DNA of 5,491 nucleotides from Bacteroidota bacterium (GTDB lineage Bacteria > Bacteroidota > Bacteroidia > Chitinophagales > Chitinophagaceae). Every line of letters starts with the position of its first letter. Positions within the stretch are counted from its first letter, which is position 1. The DNA lies in the NCBI GenBank assembly GCA_028877045.1, contig JAGWPQ010000028.1, forward strand, positions 1-5,491, in the 5' to 3' direction. This document shows, piece by piece, positions 5,097-5,491 of this stretch. Made by a program: the position numbers and the translations under genes. A model generated the notes under the pieces. That model was given only the letters and a program-made list of their open reading frames with translations. It had not been told where the DNA came from and searched no databases.

Positions 5097-5491
5097 ATGA
5101 AAGTAGAAGAAACCAAACTAAAAGATTGCTTTATTATTCGTGATACGGTTTTCGAAGATCCCCGTGGCTATTTCTTTGAAAGCTTTAACCAGCAAAGGTT
5201 TGCGAGTTTGATAGGATTGAATGTTTCGTTTGTGCAGGACAATCAATCCAAATCTACACGCGGCGTTTTGCGTGGCATACATTTTCAGCAGGGCGAACAT
5301 ACACAGGCAAAATTAGTTCGTGTGTTAGAAGGAAGGGTGTTGGATGTTGCTGTTGATTTAAGAAAAGATTCGCGAACATTTGGTCAGTGGGAAGCAGTAG
5401 AATTAACCGGCGAAAACCATGTTCAGTTTTTTGTACCGCGTGGCTTTGGTCACGGTTTTGTTGTGTTGAGCGATACTGCCACTTTCTTTTA
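5097..5491 (+). CDS. rfbC: dTDP-4-dehydrorhamnose 3,5-epimerase, 5' part
   Basis: The third enzyme of dTDP-L-rhamnose synthesis, a cupin-fold epimerase acting on dTDP-4-keto-6-deoxyglucose. The start ATG is at 5097 and 131 codons are present before the window edge; family members are usually about 180 residues. Visible motifs: FEDPRGYFFESF (19-30), FVQDNQSKSTRGVLRGIHFQ (45-64, with the catalytic base His62 and Arg59), QAKLVRVLEGRVLDVAVDLR (70-89, with Lys72), SRTFGQW (92-98) and FFVPRGFGHGFVVLSD (111-126). The final partial codon is TA, at the position where the conserved catalytic Tyr (about residue 132) is expected. The usual LRGLHYQ appears as LRGIHFQ, a mild variant. It lies downstream of rfbB in the same direction and is probably in the same transcript; rfbD and rfbA are likely beyond the edge. 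Confidence 0.95.
   Translation, partial: MKVEETKLKDCFIIRDTVFEDPRGYFFESFNQQRFASLIGLNVSFVQDNQSKSTRGVLRGIHFQQGEHTQAKLVRVLEGRVLDVAVDLRKDSRTFGQWEAVELTGENHVQFFVPRGFGHGFVVLSDTATFF

Noticed and set aside
5118..5300. Minus-strand 60-codon frame
   Set aside because: It is antisense to rfbC, whose plus-strand translation carries the clear epimerase motifs.

Overview
The window looks like a chromosomal segment of a Bacteroidota bacterium, most likely from the Chitinophagales/Sphingobacteriia side. The grounds are AT-rich intergenic DNA, start codons without convincing Shine-Dalgarno sequences, one TAnnTTTG-type promoter box, family signatures typical of that phylum, and intergenic repeats of a kind I associate with it. 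No database search was possible, so this placement is inference. No tRNA, rRNA, CRISPR array or transposase gene is visible.

Left part (1 to about 2373): amino-sugar and cell-wall genes. The window opens inside a gene ending in a RapZ-type C-terminal domain (GCTGGQHRSVY motif). It is followed on the same strand by a sugar-1-phosphate nucleotidyltransferase of the MurU/COG1208 type. Facing it on the minus strand is a polytopic membrane protein of the DUF5009/HGSNAT (NagX-like) acyltransferase family. RapZ senses glucosamine-6-phosphate in E. coli, MurU activates MurNAc-1-phosphate in peptidoglycan recycling, and NagX-like proteins are linked to glucosamine acetylation. The trio therefore suggests amino-sugar salvage, although only the first two genes are co-directional.

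Right part (2612 to 5491): start of a surface-polysaccharide nucleotide-sugar cluster, all on the plus strand. It holds a TviB/WbpO-type UDP-HexNAc 6-dehydrogenase, dTDP-glucose 4,6-dehydratase (rfbB) and the first 131 codons of dTDP-4-dehydrorhamnose 3,5-epimerase (rfbC), which runs off the edge. Together they would provide a UDP-N-acetyl-hexosaminuronic acid and the dTDP-L-rhamnose precursor for an O-antigen, capsule or exopolysaccharide.

The unusual content is between the genes. Four distinct repeat structures occupy the gaps: an inverted pair of G/C-rich CCCCTGAAGGGG elements (221-243 and 354-372), a TTAAG-rich hairpin (1087-1150), an array of six degenerate heptamers (1155-1196), and a long hairpin whose arms are themselves 9-nt tandem repeats (5008-5091). 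Three of them overlap or supply a stop codon, and one lies across the likely start of a gene. The 238-bp divergent region before the dehydrogenase instead carries a clean operator-like dyad over a possible promoter box, followed by two mutually exclusive leader hairpins. That is the best candidate here for an undescribed regulatory element.
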